NCBI GenBank assembly: GCA_964019055.1
Contig: OZ025211.1
Span: forward strand, 3,208,835 to 3,272,834
Source of the DNA: Anthopleura xanthogrammica
Lineage: Eukaryota > Cnidaria > Anthozoa > Actiniaria > Actiniidae
Length of the DNA: 64,000 nt
Direction: 5' to 3'
Both the position numbers and the translations under genes were made by a program. The notes under the pieces were generated by a model. It did no database searches. It saw only the letters and a list, made by a program, of their open reading frames with translations, and had not been told where the DNA came from. Positions 1 through 21,136 of this stretch are shown piece by piece (position 1 is the first letter of the stretch; each line of letters opens with the position of its first letter).

Positions 1-99
1 TTTATTTTTGAAAAGCTCTTTTTCTCAGTATTGTTATTGTTTTATGGGTTTGAAATTTTCTGAGGTTACCATTAATGTTGATCTGTACCTTATTTGTAG

Positions 100-5888
<5,789 letters not shown>

Positions 5889-6977
5889 AGACGTCTGATC
5901 AAGATGATAAACAACTACTGCAGTAAAGCTCATCAATAATCAATACTTACTCAAGTTGAAAAAAACTCCGTGGATATTGGCTAACTCTAACTTCGTCGAT
6001 ATTGGCCCTCACAGACCATCTCGCCCCAGTGCTTCTCGATCTTGGACACACACAGGGTAACCAGTACTCACTGAAATCAAATGTGAATGATACGAAAGCA
6101 GAGAGATCGACCAAGAAACAAACAGCAAACAGAGCCACGACATGCAGCAGTACACATCAATTTATCCAACAGTGCAGGCTTTTTTTCATAAGAATATCAT
6201 TATCTGGGTCTTACAACTTTTCATTTCTGTCATTCTATATCCTATGGGGTGGACGTTCACAAACTCAAGGACCAATAATGCAATAGAAATCTATGACTCA
6301 TCTGGTGGGGTGCACACCTCCCCCCTGCATCCCTAGATCACCCCCCTGTCCTAGTAATGGAACCATATATGAATAAGGTTTTTACCATGCATTTTAAAAC
6401 ACTAAAGAGACATATGACTGTAATAAAGGGATATTTACTGTATATTATGAGAAATAAAGTAAATCATGTGATAACAATTTTCTTGTGTGATCCTTCATGG
6501 CCAAAGTGCTTAATCCACTATTCGCGTCTCACCAACCCAGGTTCGATTCCTGGAATCAGTGTCGTATGTGAGTAGAGTTGCTTGTTGGTTCTCTCCTGTG
6601 CTTCAAGAGTTTTTCTACAGTTTACCTCAGTGGATGAAGAGCTATGCTCTGTAGAAATGTCACTGTTAAATCCTATTACCTGTAAATTTACTGCCGAAAT
6701 TATTTTTATTAGATAAGGATAGCAATTGTCCCAAGGTCTCACAGAGGTTAGATGACTATAGAAGGTACTGATCGAGGGATATAGCCTCCCCCCCCAAAAA
6801 AAATAAAAAATAAAAAATCAGGAGATAACGAAGTTCACGCATAATTTCCACAGGAAGCCCATTCTTAATAAATTCAGCATACGTCACAGCTCAGTGGTCT
6901 TTTTATTTGAGCTTCAGTATCGTACGTCGTTAGATATTTTCAAGTGCTTTACTGACAAGAACAAATAATCTCCTAAA
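5889..6977. other. KIN-AASS intergenic region
   Basis: About 1.1 kb separates the KIN stop from the AASS start, both on the same strand. Candidate polyadenylation signals AATAAA occur at 6422 and 6452. A SINE lies at about 6495-6725. An A-rich tract near 6785-6815 follows. No supported gene is present. Confidence 0.8.
6495..6725 (+). repeat. tRNA-derived SINE
   Basis: It has a B-box-like GGTTCGATTCC near 6541, then the body GTGTCGTATGTGAGTAGAGT and TTGGTTCTCTCCTGTGCTTC. The same body occurs at 31,855-31,905 in a better preserved SINE. The A-box is degraded. Confidence 0.65.
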
Positions 6978-9900
6978 ATGTGGAGAGCCAGTAGTGTCAA
7001 AACTGGCAGAAGATGCCTTCTTACACAGAATGTCCTTCGTTGTGCGAGTTCCAGAACGTTTGGCACGAGTCATGGAGAAAAAGTCATGGCTATACGACGT
7101 GAAGACATCAACGTCTGGGAAAGAAGGTCACCTATATCTCCTGCCCTTGTCTCTGAACTAGTAAACCGGGGAATCAAAGTCTTAGTACAGCCTTCTACGA
7201 GGAGGGCTTATACTATGGACGAGTATGAGCGAGCTGGAGCGATTATTAGTGAAGATCTTTCCCCAGCATCGCTGATCATTGGAGTCAAAGCCGTTCCTGT
7301 TGACCTTCTTCTTCCTAACAAGACGTACGCTTTTTTCTCTCATACGATCAAAGCGCAGGAGGCGAATATGCCGTTGTTGGATGCTATGATAGACAAGGTA
7401 GGGGAAATTATTGATTTTCGTTTAAATTTAAGGGGGAAATACTTAGGAGATGTTAATATAATTTATAGGATTTTGGGTCACGCATTGTGAAGTCCACGTG
7501 TGAACAGAGTTGCTTTTATTTTAAGTCTTTCACAAGTGGAAAACTACTGTGAAGCACGAGGAATATTTATCTAGAATACTCTCCTATATTCACAATGAAT
7601 ATTGCTTTGTTTTCTTAAAATAAGATCACAAAACAATTTCCCAAGTTCACAGATTTCGACTTTGAATTTAACAATTCGAACGCGCTAAAATTTTTGAAAT
7701 GTTTTTGTAGACCAAACAGGAAAACACTTAACTTTAGCCTAATTTTTTGTACAGAATATTCGAATTGTGGATTATGAAAAGATGATGGATAACAAAGGAC
7801 AAAGAGTTTGTGCTTTTGGCAAGTTTGCTGGAGTTGGAGGTAGGTAATAGGATCGTATTTTCTAAAGGAACATTTTTCTTAGTTGTGTCGACATTCATTT
7901 GGCAGCTATGGAGGTGTGTTTGAAGGTGTGTCATGCATGTCTACTTCGAATGATCACGTAAAAATTCTAGAAATTATTCACGCGCAATTATTTGACTCGT
8001 CGATAAAAAGGTATAAAAATTTAAAAGCTTCGTAGAAATACCTTAATTTTCGTTACCTAGGAAACCTTTAGTACCTTTTGTACTAAGGTGTTAAAAATTA
8101 GACGAGCTTTTTGTTTTATTTTTAAATTAAATTTTTTTTTATTTACCAATAAAATGAATATACTAGAATTTCTTTGAGGTAATACGTAATTTAAGTTTTG
8201 ACTCGAATAATAAAGTTCCCGAAAAGATTTTTAAAATAAGTTGAATCATCATTCTGTACAAAGTACATTTTTTTCCTTGTTGTTTGGGAGTAAAAATCAA
8301 AAGGAGCAAATATTTCGAACTTTTGTGACGTGAAATTAATCAATTTTGCAATTTGATACAGTGACCATCTTGATAGGGGGCAAACGTACAAATTTTGTTA
8401 CAGTAATGGTGTCGATTAACATTTAATAGTTCATCACAGGACAATAGGGCTGCCCAATTAATAGATGCATGACTCAAACAAGCGTAATATTATACTGAAA
8501 AGAAAACGGAGAAACACATTTTATTTATTTATCTTTTATTACAAAACATTGCTTTTCAAACAAAGTTGTCATTAAAAACCAAATGGCAGAAATCTGACTC
8601 AAGGAGATGAAAAATTTGGTTTGTTTGTCTGAGTTTGATGTCACTGCCACGCAGCCGTATTTGACAAGAAAGACAAATGAAAGAAACTATATTATCTGCC
8701 ATCTTTGGTTCGTTTTGTCCTCTGGAGGACCCATAATGTCCTGCAATTCAAGATGGCCAACGTATCATCGAAGTGGTCCATTAACTTGTAACTTTTGTTT
8801 TGATCAGCATATAGTTATAAGAGCAATATTATAGTAAGCCAGTGTTTAAGGATTGGTTATTTAACAAATAGAAAACGTTTGCCGTGTTTACATAGCCTGA
8901 TATAAACAGGAGGGAAGTTTGGGAGAAGTCAAGAGCTGTTGTGTAAATCCGAGCCGCAGGCGAGGTTTACACAGAGCTCAAGACTTCTCCCAAACTTTCC
9001 TGAGTGTTTATATCAGGCTATGTAAACACGGCATAACGTTTTCTATTTGTTTTATAAAATATTGAAATTGCCGTGTTTACATAGCCTCATGTAAACACGG
9101 CTATCAGCCAATCAGAGCGCGCGTTATATCTGAACTATTTTATAATTGTCTATTATAGGTATGATAAATATTCTACATGGGCTTGGTCTACGGCTTCTTG
9201 CTTTGGGACATCATACACCTTTCATGGTAAGACTGAATCATTAACAGAATCTCCTCTTTACATTTATTGACTTTGACCATCCAAAGTTTACCAATTTTTT
9301 AAAAATAAGTTTTCAGTTTCATCCCTAACATAGATGTATAGCTACGACAAAGCAACATGAGTATAATGCTAATAATCATCATCATCTTTATTTATAGAGG
9401 GTGACACGTGACAGTTGCCAACTTAGCTCTGATATCATGTAAACTCGACATGATAAATGTATTATCTATAGGTTTTATTTAAGGTCACAATTATGAAATT
9501 GGAAATACCTTTGCTATTTTTTCGAAAGCAGAATTTAATCTTTATTCTTAGTTTACAAAATGTATAATAAAATAATTATTGGATTCGATTTTCGCATGAT
9601 ATCGTAAATATCAAGACCTCAGCCGTTTTATCCACCTCAGCCTACAGCTTCGGCAGATAACACAGCCTTGGTCTTGATAGTTTACGATATCATGCTCAAC
9701 CTCATCCAATAATTGTTTAATGATTCTAAGTGAGAAAGGACTAACATCATTTTATGTTATCTGATGCTTTCTGATCTTTCCTAGTACATGGGTGCTACTC
9801 ACAACTATAAGAGTAGTCGTGCTGCCAAACTGGCTGCATACGAGTTGGGTGAGGATATCAAGTCTGGTAAACTGCCCAAGCATTTTGGAGCCTTATCTTT

Positions 9901-12900
9901 TGTATTTACTGGATCTGGAAATGTTTCTCAGGTAAAAAATTTCATGTGATGTTATCCTCATATAGAAAGGGCGCAGATCTTCCCAAAACAAATTTAACCC
10001 CTAAAAGAGAGAGTTTGGTATGGTCCTGGTTTAATCTTAGCCCTAAAAGATACAACCTTATATAATATATTTAATATACTAATATACTATAATAACTTTA
10101 TACAGGGATTTTATTAGAAGTCGGCATCGGAGACCTTTGCATCTACTTTCCCTATCTGAGCAGTGTACTTTTGCCATTCCAGGTTCCAATTCTACCTGTC
10201 AATGAAGTTTTTTTCTTGTACAGCTGCCTAATTAAGTAAACCATCCATCTACTTACATTTTTAATGAAATCCCTGTTTATAAATCTCTGACAGGGAGCTC
10301 AAGAAATATTCAAGGAACTGCCGCACATGTATGTACATCCTCATGATTTGAAGAAAGCTGTGGAGGGAGGAGGTAAGTTAAGAAGTCAATGAAGGAGAGA
10401 AGAAATAAAGAGATGAAGGAAAGAAGGAATAAAGAGATGAAGGAAAGAAGGAATAAAGAGATGAAGGAAAGAAGGAATAAAGAAGGAGGGAAGCAAGCAA
10501 GGAAGTCGGGAAGAAAGGAAAGAAGTGAAGAATAAGGGAAGAAGAATGGAAGGAAGAAGGAAAGATGCAATACACTTAAGATGGGAGGAAGGAATGAAAG
10601 AAATAAAAAAAGAAAGAATGAAGGAATAAATAACTTACTCGGGATTTAGCATCAGTAACTTTTCATTTGTTGTTTTTGGGAGGGGGGAGTGAGATGGGAA
10701 TATAGTTATTTTTGGAATTGTGCCTTACAAATATTTACATGATACTTTTTATATATCAGACCACAGGAAGCTGATAGGCACAGTTGTGAGCAGAGAGGAC
10801 TATCTTGTCCCTAAGGCTGGAGGGGAATTTGATGCTGAGGAATATGAAGCGCACCCTGAAAAATACAGATCCAATTTTGCTGAAGTTGTAAGTATACTGG
10901 GGATAACCATTTACATGAAAAAAAATCTCATTTTAGAAAAATGGGGGGGGGGGGGGGTGGGTGGGTAGCATAAAAATCCAGTGTTCGACGAATCTAACTA
11001 CTGATCATGATTATGCAAAACAAATCTGGGATAATTACCCATTAAAATTCTTAAAATATGGTTTCCAGAGTTACTATTTCCTGCATTCTGAGGACATTTT
11101 GGACTAAAAAAGGTTTGAAAAATGCATACCCCTAAATCCACCCCTGGAGTAGATACTTGCAAGCCTGTAATGGATGGGGTACTGTAAGTTTTAAATTAAC
11201 TTCCACCATTTCATCACTGACTGATACATGTTTTCATGTACTATCTTATCAAGGTGGCTCCATACATGTCATGTTTGGTCAATGGAACTTACTGGGCACC
11301 AGGGATCCCTCGTCTTTTAACTCACGATGATGCAAAGAATCTACTCAAACCCATGGCCAGGACAAGTGCTTATGATGGCTGCCCAAATCTACCACACAGA
11401 CTCTTGGCAATATGTGATATCTCTGCTGATAATGCTGTAAGTTGGCAGGATTAGAAACTTCACATAAAGATGGCAAATTTTACTATAACTTTGAAAAGGA
11501 TGTTGCAGGAATCTGTTAACTGCGCAGTCATTAGCCTTGAGTCGCACTTCCTTATGACTAGGAGATGCTTGCTAATTCATCAGTAGTGAGCATAGTATCA
11601 GCATTGCTATGGAGCAACTAGCATAGTGTATTTTTAAAGTGTGCTTTATGACTGGTGTATATTTGACTGAAAGATTGCAATACTTCACTGACAAATAACC
11701 AATACTTGGCTGATAGAAAGCCAATACCTGGCAGACAGAAGGCCAGTACACACTTGCATAATAGACAATTGATATTTTGCTGACATATAGTCCCCTTTCA
11801 TGTGACATCAAAGCAGCTCAATTTGGAGGACAAACTCCTGAGAATTGGAACCTGTTGTTTTGTCCTCCAAATTGAGCTCCATTATGACATGCTGCAAGGG
11901 GATTGTATATCTGTAGGTCATAATGTAAAGTACATTTTTACTTTTACTGACATTACCTATTGATTTCAGGGTTCTCTTGAGTTCATGACAGAATGCACGA
12001 CAATTGAATATCCCTTCCACATGTATGACATCAAGAGTGAAACATCACAAATTGGGTCAGTATATATTAATCAATCCCTCATCTGTCAAAAATGCACATT
12101 TTTCTACTCACCCCCATTGCCCCAACAATTTTTGCTTGACTCCTGAGGACATAAAGAAACCCTGGCAGTGACCACCCTCAGTGTCTGGCCTTTACTAATG
12201 ATTTCTTAATGGATTGATTGTGGGATGGGGATGGGGATTTTAAGGGGGTTGGGAATTGGTGCAATGTACCTGTTGTGTATGTTCAGCGTCAGGTTATAAG
12301 CAAAATCTAAAAAAAACATTATGCTCACAAGAATGTTTTTTCTTATTTCTAGGATGGCAGGAGATGGTGTTTTGATTTGCTCCATTGACAATCTTCCTGC
12401 ACAGCTACCAAGAGAAGCAACTGACTACTTTGGGAAGCTGTTATTGCCATGGTTACCTGAAATGGTAAACTCATGTCTTGATTTTTTAAATCCCACACAC
12501 CTCGTCATCAGCACCATCTGCATCATCATCACCATCATCACTAATCATCATCATTGTCAGCAGTACCATCATCACCATCATTACCATCAATAGCAGCACC
12601 ACCGTCATCAACATCAACATCACCATCATCATCATCATCATCATCAATCATTCATTGCCATTCCTCTCATTCTACTACACATCTGCCTCTTCTTCCTCCT
12701 CATCATTCAAGAACTGCAGGGCACCCCAAAAGTGAAGGGGCCTATAGATAGAAAATTAAAGCAGACTAGTGTGCATATAAGATTAAAAGTGGTGGGGGGT
12801 TAACACTTTAAAATTTAGTGGATATTTACGAAAACTATGCAGGCTTTGCCCTCCCCAGCTACTCCCTCTGCACAGTCCCTGATCATCATCATCATTCATT

Positions 12901-15900
12901 CTTATTACTATTTTACAGATTGACAGCCATGCTACAGATTCCTTTGAAAAACAGACTCACTTATCAAACACTGTAAAAAATGTAAGTTTTTAAATTGTTA
13001 TTTTAAGGGGGCATAGTGGTTAAATATTCGACGTTTCCCCACTGTGAGTCCTATACTGGTTGAGTCGTGGGTTCGATTCCTTCAGAGGACATTTGAATAT
13101 AGTTTGTTGGATGTGTTCTCTCCCTTGCCAGGAGGGTTTTTCTCCATGTTCTACAGTTTTCCTCCCTCCATAAAAATGAGCATGTGAGCTGAGAGTTGTG
13201 TGCTTAGAACATTAAATGAAGTGGTAGAGAGTGTGTAGTGTGTCGTATACATGAACATTTAGTCTCTAGGCAACTCAATCCCCATAACATAATATTGATT
13301 AAACTAAAGATTTACCAATTTTGGAATTTCATTTTCCAAGTTATTATTTTGTCAAGTCATGTGGTTTCCTGTAAAAGAAACTTTGATTTTGTCTTTGCTG
13401 AACTGTTTGTTTAATACTTTTAGGCTATTATAACGTCAAATGGAGAACTCACTCCTAATTTCAAATACATTGCTGATCTAAGAAAAAGGTAGGAATTGTT
13501 TCTTTATTGTTACTAAGTTTCCTCATTCCAACTCTGATACTGACGGAGTTCCTGTGGATTTGGCGGGGAAATTTCGCGCCATAACGTGCGTGCTCGCCCA
13601 GTTTTCCAACCCTGGAAATTAATCTCGCTATGTTACTGATGAGGATAAGTTTAGCCAGGCAGGGATAATAAGCAATTATTGGACGAGGGAGCAAAATATT
13701 GTGATTTGTTAGTGTCTTCGTCCAATAATTGCTTATTATGTATCTGTAGAAAAACCTACAGACACTACATTCATCATAACTAGCTCATACGCTGTCAGGG
13801 ATTGGCTGAATGGTCTTGGCCAATCAGATACGAGATAATGAGTAAAATGTATAATAATATTTCAGCTGAATGTTGCTAAATATCGACTATCAACTGTTCT
13901 ATTTCTTGTGTATTATAGAATGGAAGATGCAAAGACCAGGGCACTTGGACCCAATATTTCTGTTCCCATAAGTAAACGTGTTCTTGTACTTGGTTCTGGT
14001 ATGACTGCTGGACCAGTTATAGAGTATCTCACAAAAGACAAAACTATTGGAGTCACTATTGGTGAGTTTTTATCCTGAGTGTTTTACTTATACCATTGCT
14101 CTAGAGTCTGTGACCTTTTCTTATGAATGGGAAACGAACGTAGACTTGCACAGGGACCACGGAGCACCAACTAGAAACTCTACTCACATACAACACCGAG
14201 TCGGCGGGACTCGAAATGAAAGGCGAGCGCTCTCATAAGAATGGTTATCGTATGAATGGAAAACATCCGGTACCGACTTACAGCACGTACACGGTACGAC
14301 ATGCCGTAACATTGCAATGGCTTCCCACAAGAATGGTTATCACATGAATGGGAAACGTACGGTACTGACTTACAGCACATACACGGTACGACATGCCGTA
14401 ACATTGCAATGGCTTCCCATAAGAATGGTTATCGTATGAATGGAAAACATACGGTACCGACTTACAGCACGTACACGGTACGACATGCCGTAACATTGCA
14501 ATGGCTTCCCACAAGAATGGTTATCACATGAATGGGAAACGTACGGTACTGACTTACAGCACATACACGGTACGACATGCCGTAACATTGCAATGGCTTC
14601 CCATAAGAATGGTTATCACATGAATGGGAAACGTACGGTACTGACTTACAGCACATACACGGTACTACATGCCGTAACATTGCAATGGCTTCCCATAAGA
14701 ATGGTTATCACATGAATGGAAACGTACGGTACTGACTTACAGCACATACACGGTACTACATGCCGTAACATTGCAATGGCTTCCCATAAGAATGTTTATC
14801 ACATGAATGGAAACGTACGGTACTAACTTACACCACGTACACGGTACTACATGCCGTAACATTGCAATGGCTTCCCATAAGAATGGTTATCACATGAATG
14901 GGAAACGTACGGTACTGACTTACAGCACATACACGGTACGACATGCCGTAACATTGCAATGGCTTCCCACAAGAATGGTTATCACATGAATGGAAACGTA
15001 CGGTACTGACTTACAGCACATACACGGTACGACATGCCGTAACATTGCAATGGCTTCCCATAAGAATGGTTATCACATGAATGGAAACGTACGGTACTGA
15101 CTTACAGCACATACACGGTAAGACATGCCGTAACATTGAAATGGCTTCCCATAAGAATGGTTATCACATGAATGGAAACGTACGGTACTGACTTACAGCA
15201 CATACACGGTACTACATGCCGTAACATTGCAATGGCTTCCCATAAGAATGGTTATCACATGAATGGAAACGTACGGTACTAACTTACACCACGTACACGG
15301 TACTACATGCCGTAACATTGCAATGGCTTCCCATAAGAATGGTTATCACATGAATAGAAACGTACGGTACTAACTTACATCCATTGATCCTACCATCAAG
15401 TGATCGATACTTTATTTTAATTTCAGCCTCCAATATTGTTACGGAAGCCGAAGCATTGGCCTCTAAGTATGTCAACACGACACCTGTGATGTTGAACGCT
15501 CAACACTCACCAGACAAACTTGAAGAGATGATTAAAAACCATGATATTGTGGTCAGGTAAAGAGAGAGAACTAACAAACAAACTGATATATTTATGATGA
15601 CGATTTTGGTTATCTCTTCTTGATGCTATTTGATTCAAAAATCAGCCTGCAGTTGTTGGCAGCGACTCGCCATTTCACGACGGAAAATATTTAAGATTCA
15701 TTCATTCATTCCTTTCTCTGTCCATCCATCCGTCCATCCATCTTCCTTGCTTCCTTGCTTCCTTGCTTCCTTGCTTCCTTGCTTCCTTGCTTCCTTGCTT
15801 CCTTGCTTCCTTGCTTCCTTGCTTCCTTGCTTCCTTGCTTCCTTGCTTCCTTGCTTCCTTGCTTCCTTGCTTCCTTGCTTCCTTGCTTCCTTGCTTCCTT

Positions 15901-18900
15901 GCTTCCTTGCTTCCTTGCTTCCTTGCTTCCTTGCTTCCTTGCTTCCTTGCTTCCTTGCTTCCTTGCTTCCTTGCTTCCTTGCTTCCTTGCTTCCTTCCTT
16001 CCTTCCTTCCTTCCCTTATTCATTCATATATTGTTTCTTTCTTGTAGCATGGTTCCTTATGAGCTTCATGATATTGTCGCAAAGAAATGCATCGCACAGA
16101 AGAAAAACCTTTTGACTTCAAGTTATGCCAGTGTACTGGATCCAGACATTCATCAGGCGTAAGTTATCAGAAAAAGCTACTTCTGGACCTTTTCCAAGAA
16201 AGAGGACGAACAGTCCTACTTAACTGCTTTCTCATTTCAGACCACGTGTCATTCCCTTGAGCATCATTTCTTTGTTTAATATTTGTGCATGAGAAGACAC
16301 ATGAATATGGATACAACTCAAACAAAGAATCTTATTCTCAAGGGAATGACATGAAGTCTGAAATGCCAATCAGCCAATCAGCTGATCTGAAATAGTGACG
16401 TAAAAATGACGTCACTGCAAAACTGAAGTGTCATGAAACCTGGAAAAATTGACTTATAAACGTTTCTATTTGTGATAAATCTAGATTAAATTCAGGAGAG
16501 GTTTTTTTGTATTTCGTATACATTTACTATGATTTGGAAAATAAAAAATATAAATAACTGTTTCCCGAGTTGCTCGGCTTCTAAGGTTGACTCGTCATTA
16601 TTGCAAATGTTCTTGATTCTAATTGGCAGACATTTTTCCTCAGATCAGCTGGAAATAAGTGCACCAAGAATTTCATGTGATTTTACTGATATTTTGATGT
16701 TACAGGGCAGTAGATGCGAATATCTCTATTGGTATGGAGTTGGGACTAGACCCAGGTATCGATCACATGCTTGCTATGGAGTGCTTTGATGACGTCAAGG
16801 AAGAAGGCGGAAAGGTAAAGAACTCATCAGTTTTTGTTTTTAGATCAGCTGCTGATAAAGAGGGTTCTTCAGTTAACATTTATGATTATAAATCCATGTC
16901 CAAGTGGAATAGATAACATGTATTGTATTGTAGCATAATGTTCTATATTGTATGTATTGTAGTGTCTTCTAGTGTCGTTCTATTGTTACTTAAACATGGA
17001 TTTACAACCACATTTCTCTTCTCAATCTTTATGTTCCAGATAACATCGTTCTTGTCATACTGTGGAGGTCTCCCTGCACCAGAATGTGCTGATAACCCAC
17101 TTAGATACAAGTTCAGGTTTGTTCGCATACCCAACTTTACCCAACTATCACTTCTCTGCTATTTGTCTACTCAGTTACCACAGGTAGCCCAAACTCCAGG
17201 GGCGGATCCAGGGAGTGTCCAATGGAGCACCGGACACCCCCGGAATAAATCGAAGTACAAATTAAATAAGTTAGATCAGGATTATTGATAACGTCACTAT
17301 GTCCTCAGTTTTCTTTCATTTCAGACCCCCCACCCCCACCCCCCTTTTTCTGGATCAGCCCCTGATCACGAACTCAGCTTTTGTTGTTAGTTACTATCGA
17401 GTTTTGGCTACCTTTCTACTACGCTCTTACTACGTTTCTCTCCCTATGTATTCTTGTTTGCATTAGATGACTAATATTTTATCATAATATTTTTCAGCTG
17501 GAGTCCTCGAGCGGGTTTGATGACGATCATGCACGGAGCAAAGTATCTTTGGTACGGAAAGGTAAGCCCGATATCCGGGATTTTCATGTGCCGATAAAAC
17601 GGTTTTCGTATGAGTGGGAAACGTATGGCACTGACTTACTGCACGCACGTACACGGTACGGTATGCCATAACACTGAAATGCCTTCCCATTGTCTTCCAG
17701 TAATTCCTCCAATCACAACGCGTAGTTACGGCTACGGTAAGATACGGTACGGCTACAGTGCGACTACGAATTTGCCGTATCGTTTACCACTCATACGAAA
17801 ACCACTCCCAGACTTTTAAGTTCTTTTGAGCACGTCACAGTGTTGATCTTGATTCATAACGTTATTTTTTGAACCAGACAGTGGAAGTCGCACCAGGAGA
17901 ACGTCTTCTTCAAGAAATCAAGCCAACAGACCAGTTCCCTGGATTTCGATTAGAAGCATATCCAAACCGCGATTCTACTGTGTATAGGGAGAGATATAAT
18001 ATACAGACTGCTGATACTGTGGTCAGGGGGACTCTTAGATATGAGGTATGGCAGAATAGGGTGAAGGGGGTTGGTCCAAAATTAGGTATGCTATAGGCCT
18101 TTTCTGAGGTCGATAAACAGGATGCATTGTGGTCTAGCTTGGGTTGAAACAACACCATATAAGGTATGGTGAAGCAAAAAGATATTTCTACCCAAGCCAG
18201 ACCACTATTTTTTCTAGATATATGCTTGTATAAATCTACACGGGTCAAATGACATATTCTTTGACTGAAAAACCTGTTTAAAAATTTGGCGCGAAGGAGG
18301 GAGTATAAATCCTCTGTTTCGACAGCAAATACAGATTTGCAAAATCTAAGACGGCGACGTCAAACGGAAGTGTAAATAATTTCTCTTTGGGGTTCTGCGC
18401 ATTGGGGATTTCTTTCAAAACATTTTGAGTTAAGTCATCTCAACTTCGAAGGCGCGAAACCCCGAAGTGAAGTTCTTTACACTTCCGGTTGACGTCGTCT
18501 TCGTCAGTAGATTTTGCAAACTAAAGACGCTAGAAAGACCAGAACGTCCGGACTTTCAAAAAGTCTGTTCACATATTTGCATGGCACTGGCTATTAATTG
18601 TTACAGTCTCAAAGCAAGGACGATTATTGAATCTGCATGCTGAAGATTTATCTTATTTCTTGATAGGGTTTCTCAACTGCTGCTACTGGCTTGTATAAAA
18701 TGGGATTCTACGACATGAGAGAGAACCCCATCTTTGAACTGGCACATGAAGTACCTTTTGTAAGTGAATGAACTGATGTGCTGTTGAAATTGTTTTATGT
18801 ATGTGTACAGGGTTTGAACATTGAATGAATAAATGACAATGAACTAAGAAGAAAGAAGGAAGAAACAAAGAAAGAGAGAAAGAGAGAGAGAAAGAAAGAA

Positions 18901-21029
18901 AGAGAGAATGAAAGAAAGATGGAATAAAGAGAGAAAGAAAGAAAGAGAGAATGAAAGAAAGATGGAATAAAGAGAGAAAGAAAGAAAGAGAGAATGAAAG
19001 AAAGATGGAATAAAGAGAGAAAGAAAGAAAGAGAGAATGAAAGAAAGATGGAATAAAGAGAGAAAGAAAGAAAGAGAGAATGAAAGAAAGATGGAATAAA
19101 GAGAGAAAGAAAGAAAGAGAGAATGAAAGAAAGATGGAATAAAGAGAGAAAGAAAGAAAGAGAGAATGAAAGAAAGATGGAATAAAGAGAGAAAGAAAGA
19201 AAGAGAGAATGAAAGAAAGATGGAATAAAGAGAGAAAGAAAGAAAGAGAGAATGAAAGAAAGATGGAATAAAGAGAGAAAGAAAGGAAGAAAGAAAGAAA
19301 GAAAGAAGAAAGGAAGGAAGAAAGAACGAGAGTTCCATAAAAAAAAAAAAAAGAAAGAAAAAAGAATGATAAAACGAAAGAACTAAGAAACAAAAAAATG
19401 GAATGGAAGGGAGGAAGCTAAAAAATAAGAGTTTCTTAAGAAAAAAAAGAAAGCAAAAAGATTGAAAAAATAAATAAGTGAAATTAGTGTGCATTCTCGC
19501 TATTCTCAATATTCTGCGAACTCGGACATTTCAACGGCTTGTTGTGAAATTGGTTTTCGCTGCCGTCAATCAAAACTTATCAGTCGGTACCTTTTATATT
19601 TTTGACTGGCGGCATTAAAAAACAAATGCCAACGGGCAACTCGCAACTACCGAGTTCGCAGAATATTGAGAATCGCATTAATATTAAACAAATATATTTT
19701 TCTAGTCCAAACTAGTAGCACGCATGGTGGGAAAACCGGAAGCTGGGATGACAGAACTCTTGTCTTTGATCTATGAACGTGTTGGTAGAGACGATGACCG
19801 GGTACAAGCCATCAATGAGTGAGTAAAATACCATTTTCACGAAAATTTTCACATGAAAAAACATGCGTTACAGAAGTGCCGTGTCATAACGAAGATATGA
19901 CAGTTTTTCAATCTCCTGAGAATTGGAAACCCATTGTTTTGTCCTCCAAATTGAGCTGCATTCCGACGTGCTGCAAGGGGTCTATTTTAATTGGCTGAGC
20001 AATATCCTAGAAGTGCTCTGTGATTGGTTAAACTGAGTTTCCACAGTCGTACGAAATTCACCACTTTCCATGCATCGGTTCAGTGGTCAAACATAAAGCA
20101 TTCAGTTGAGGTTGCAAGCTTCAATTTTGAATAATCCTTTGAAACTACCCTGAAGCCTTGCTTGAGTGCTTTGTGTGTGACCAGTGAACCGATTATTGAA
20201 AGTGGTGAATGATTTAAGTGTAGTGGTTTCTGGGGTGCCTGTGTTCTGTGCTAAAGAGAAATGTTTTGATTACGTTAGCTTGGGTCTCCTATCAGAAGAA
20301 CCAGTTGTTCCACAAAAGAATGCCTTCGACACCCTAGCTCATTTCCTCAAGACTAAACTAGCCTACAAGGACGGGGAAAGAGACTTGGTGTTATTGCGAC
20401 ATGAGATTGGAATCGAATGGCCAGACAAAAAAAGAGTAAGTTCAGCTCTGACCAGTGTATTGCTCGGGAATAGACCTCATCGGCTTGGGTGTAATGTTGT
20501 CCCATTTCAGACCACGTGTCATTCTCTTGAGAATAAGATTCTTTGTTTGAGTTGTATCCATATTCATGTATCTTCTCATGCGCAACCGTTAAACAATGAA
20601 ATGATACTCTGGGGAATGACACGTGGTCTGAAATGGGAAAACATTACACCCAAGCCGATGAGGTCTATTGCGAGCTGGTTGGTATTGACACCATTCAACT
20701 TGTAAATATGTTTTACTTCTTTTGTTTCTTTATTCTATGTTGTTGCAGTAGTTGTTGTTGCTGTTACTATTGTTTTTGTTGTTGCTGGGGTTAGTGTTTT
20801 TGTTGTTGTTGTTGTTGTTGTTGTTGCTGCTGTTGTTGCTGCTGCTGCTTCTTTGGCTGTTCTTGTTGCTACTTGTTAATACTAATGATGTTGTTGTTGT
20901 TGCTGCTGCTGTTGTTGTTGTTGCTGTTGCTGCTGCTGCTGCTGTTGTTGCTAATGTTGTTGTTGTTGTTGCTGTTGTTGCTGTTGCTGCTGCTGCTGCT
21001 GTTGTTGCTAATGTTGTTGTTGCTGTTGT

Positions 21030-21064
<35 letters not shown>

Positions 21065-21095
21065 TTTTTGGTGGTGGTGTTGTTGCTGCTGTTGT

Positions 21096-21136
<41 letters not shown>

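Larger units (their letters stand above)
6978..13488 (+). other. AASS: AASS exons 1-11: transit peptide and lysine-ketoglutarate reductase half
   Basis: Exons: 6978-7397, 7755-7839, 9159-9226, 9785-9931, 10294-10372, 10760-10887, 11254-11436, 11970-12055, 12353-12464, 12919-12981, 13424-13488. Family landmarks seen: IGVKAVP (101-107), [17 protein letters not shown] (120-136), [54 protein letters not shown] and [15 protein letters not shown]. These correspond to the alanine-dehydrogenase/PNT-like fold of the LKR domain. Confidence 0.93.

Noticed and set aside
8607..8834. 75-aa ORF in AASS intron 2
   Set aside because: Short, no recognisable motif, no splice or codon support, and intronic.
18683..19509. 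Leu/Phe/Ser-rich minus-strand ORFs that look like membrane proteins
   Set aside because: They are the complement of a GA-rich minisatellite with no non-repeat coding sequence.
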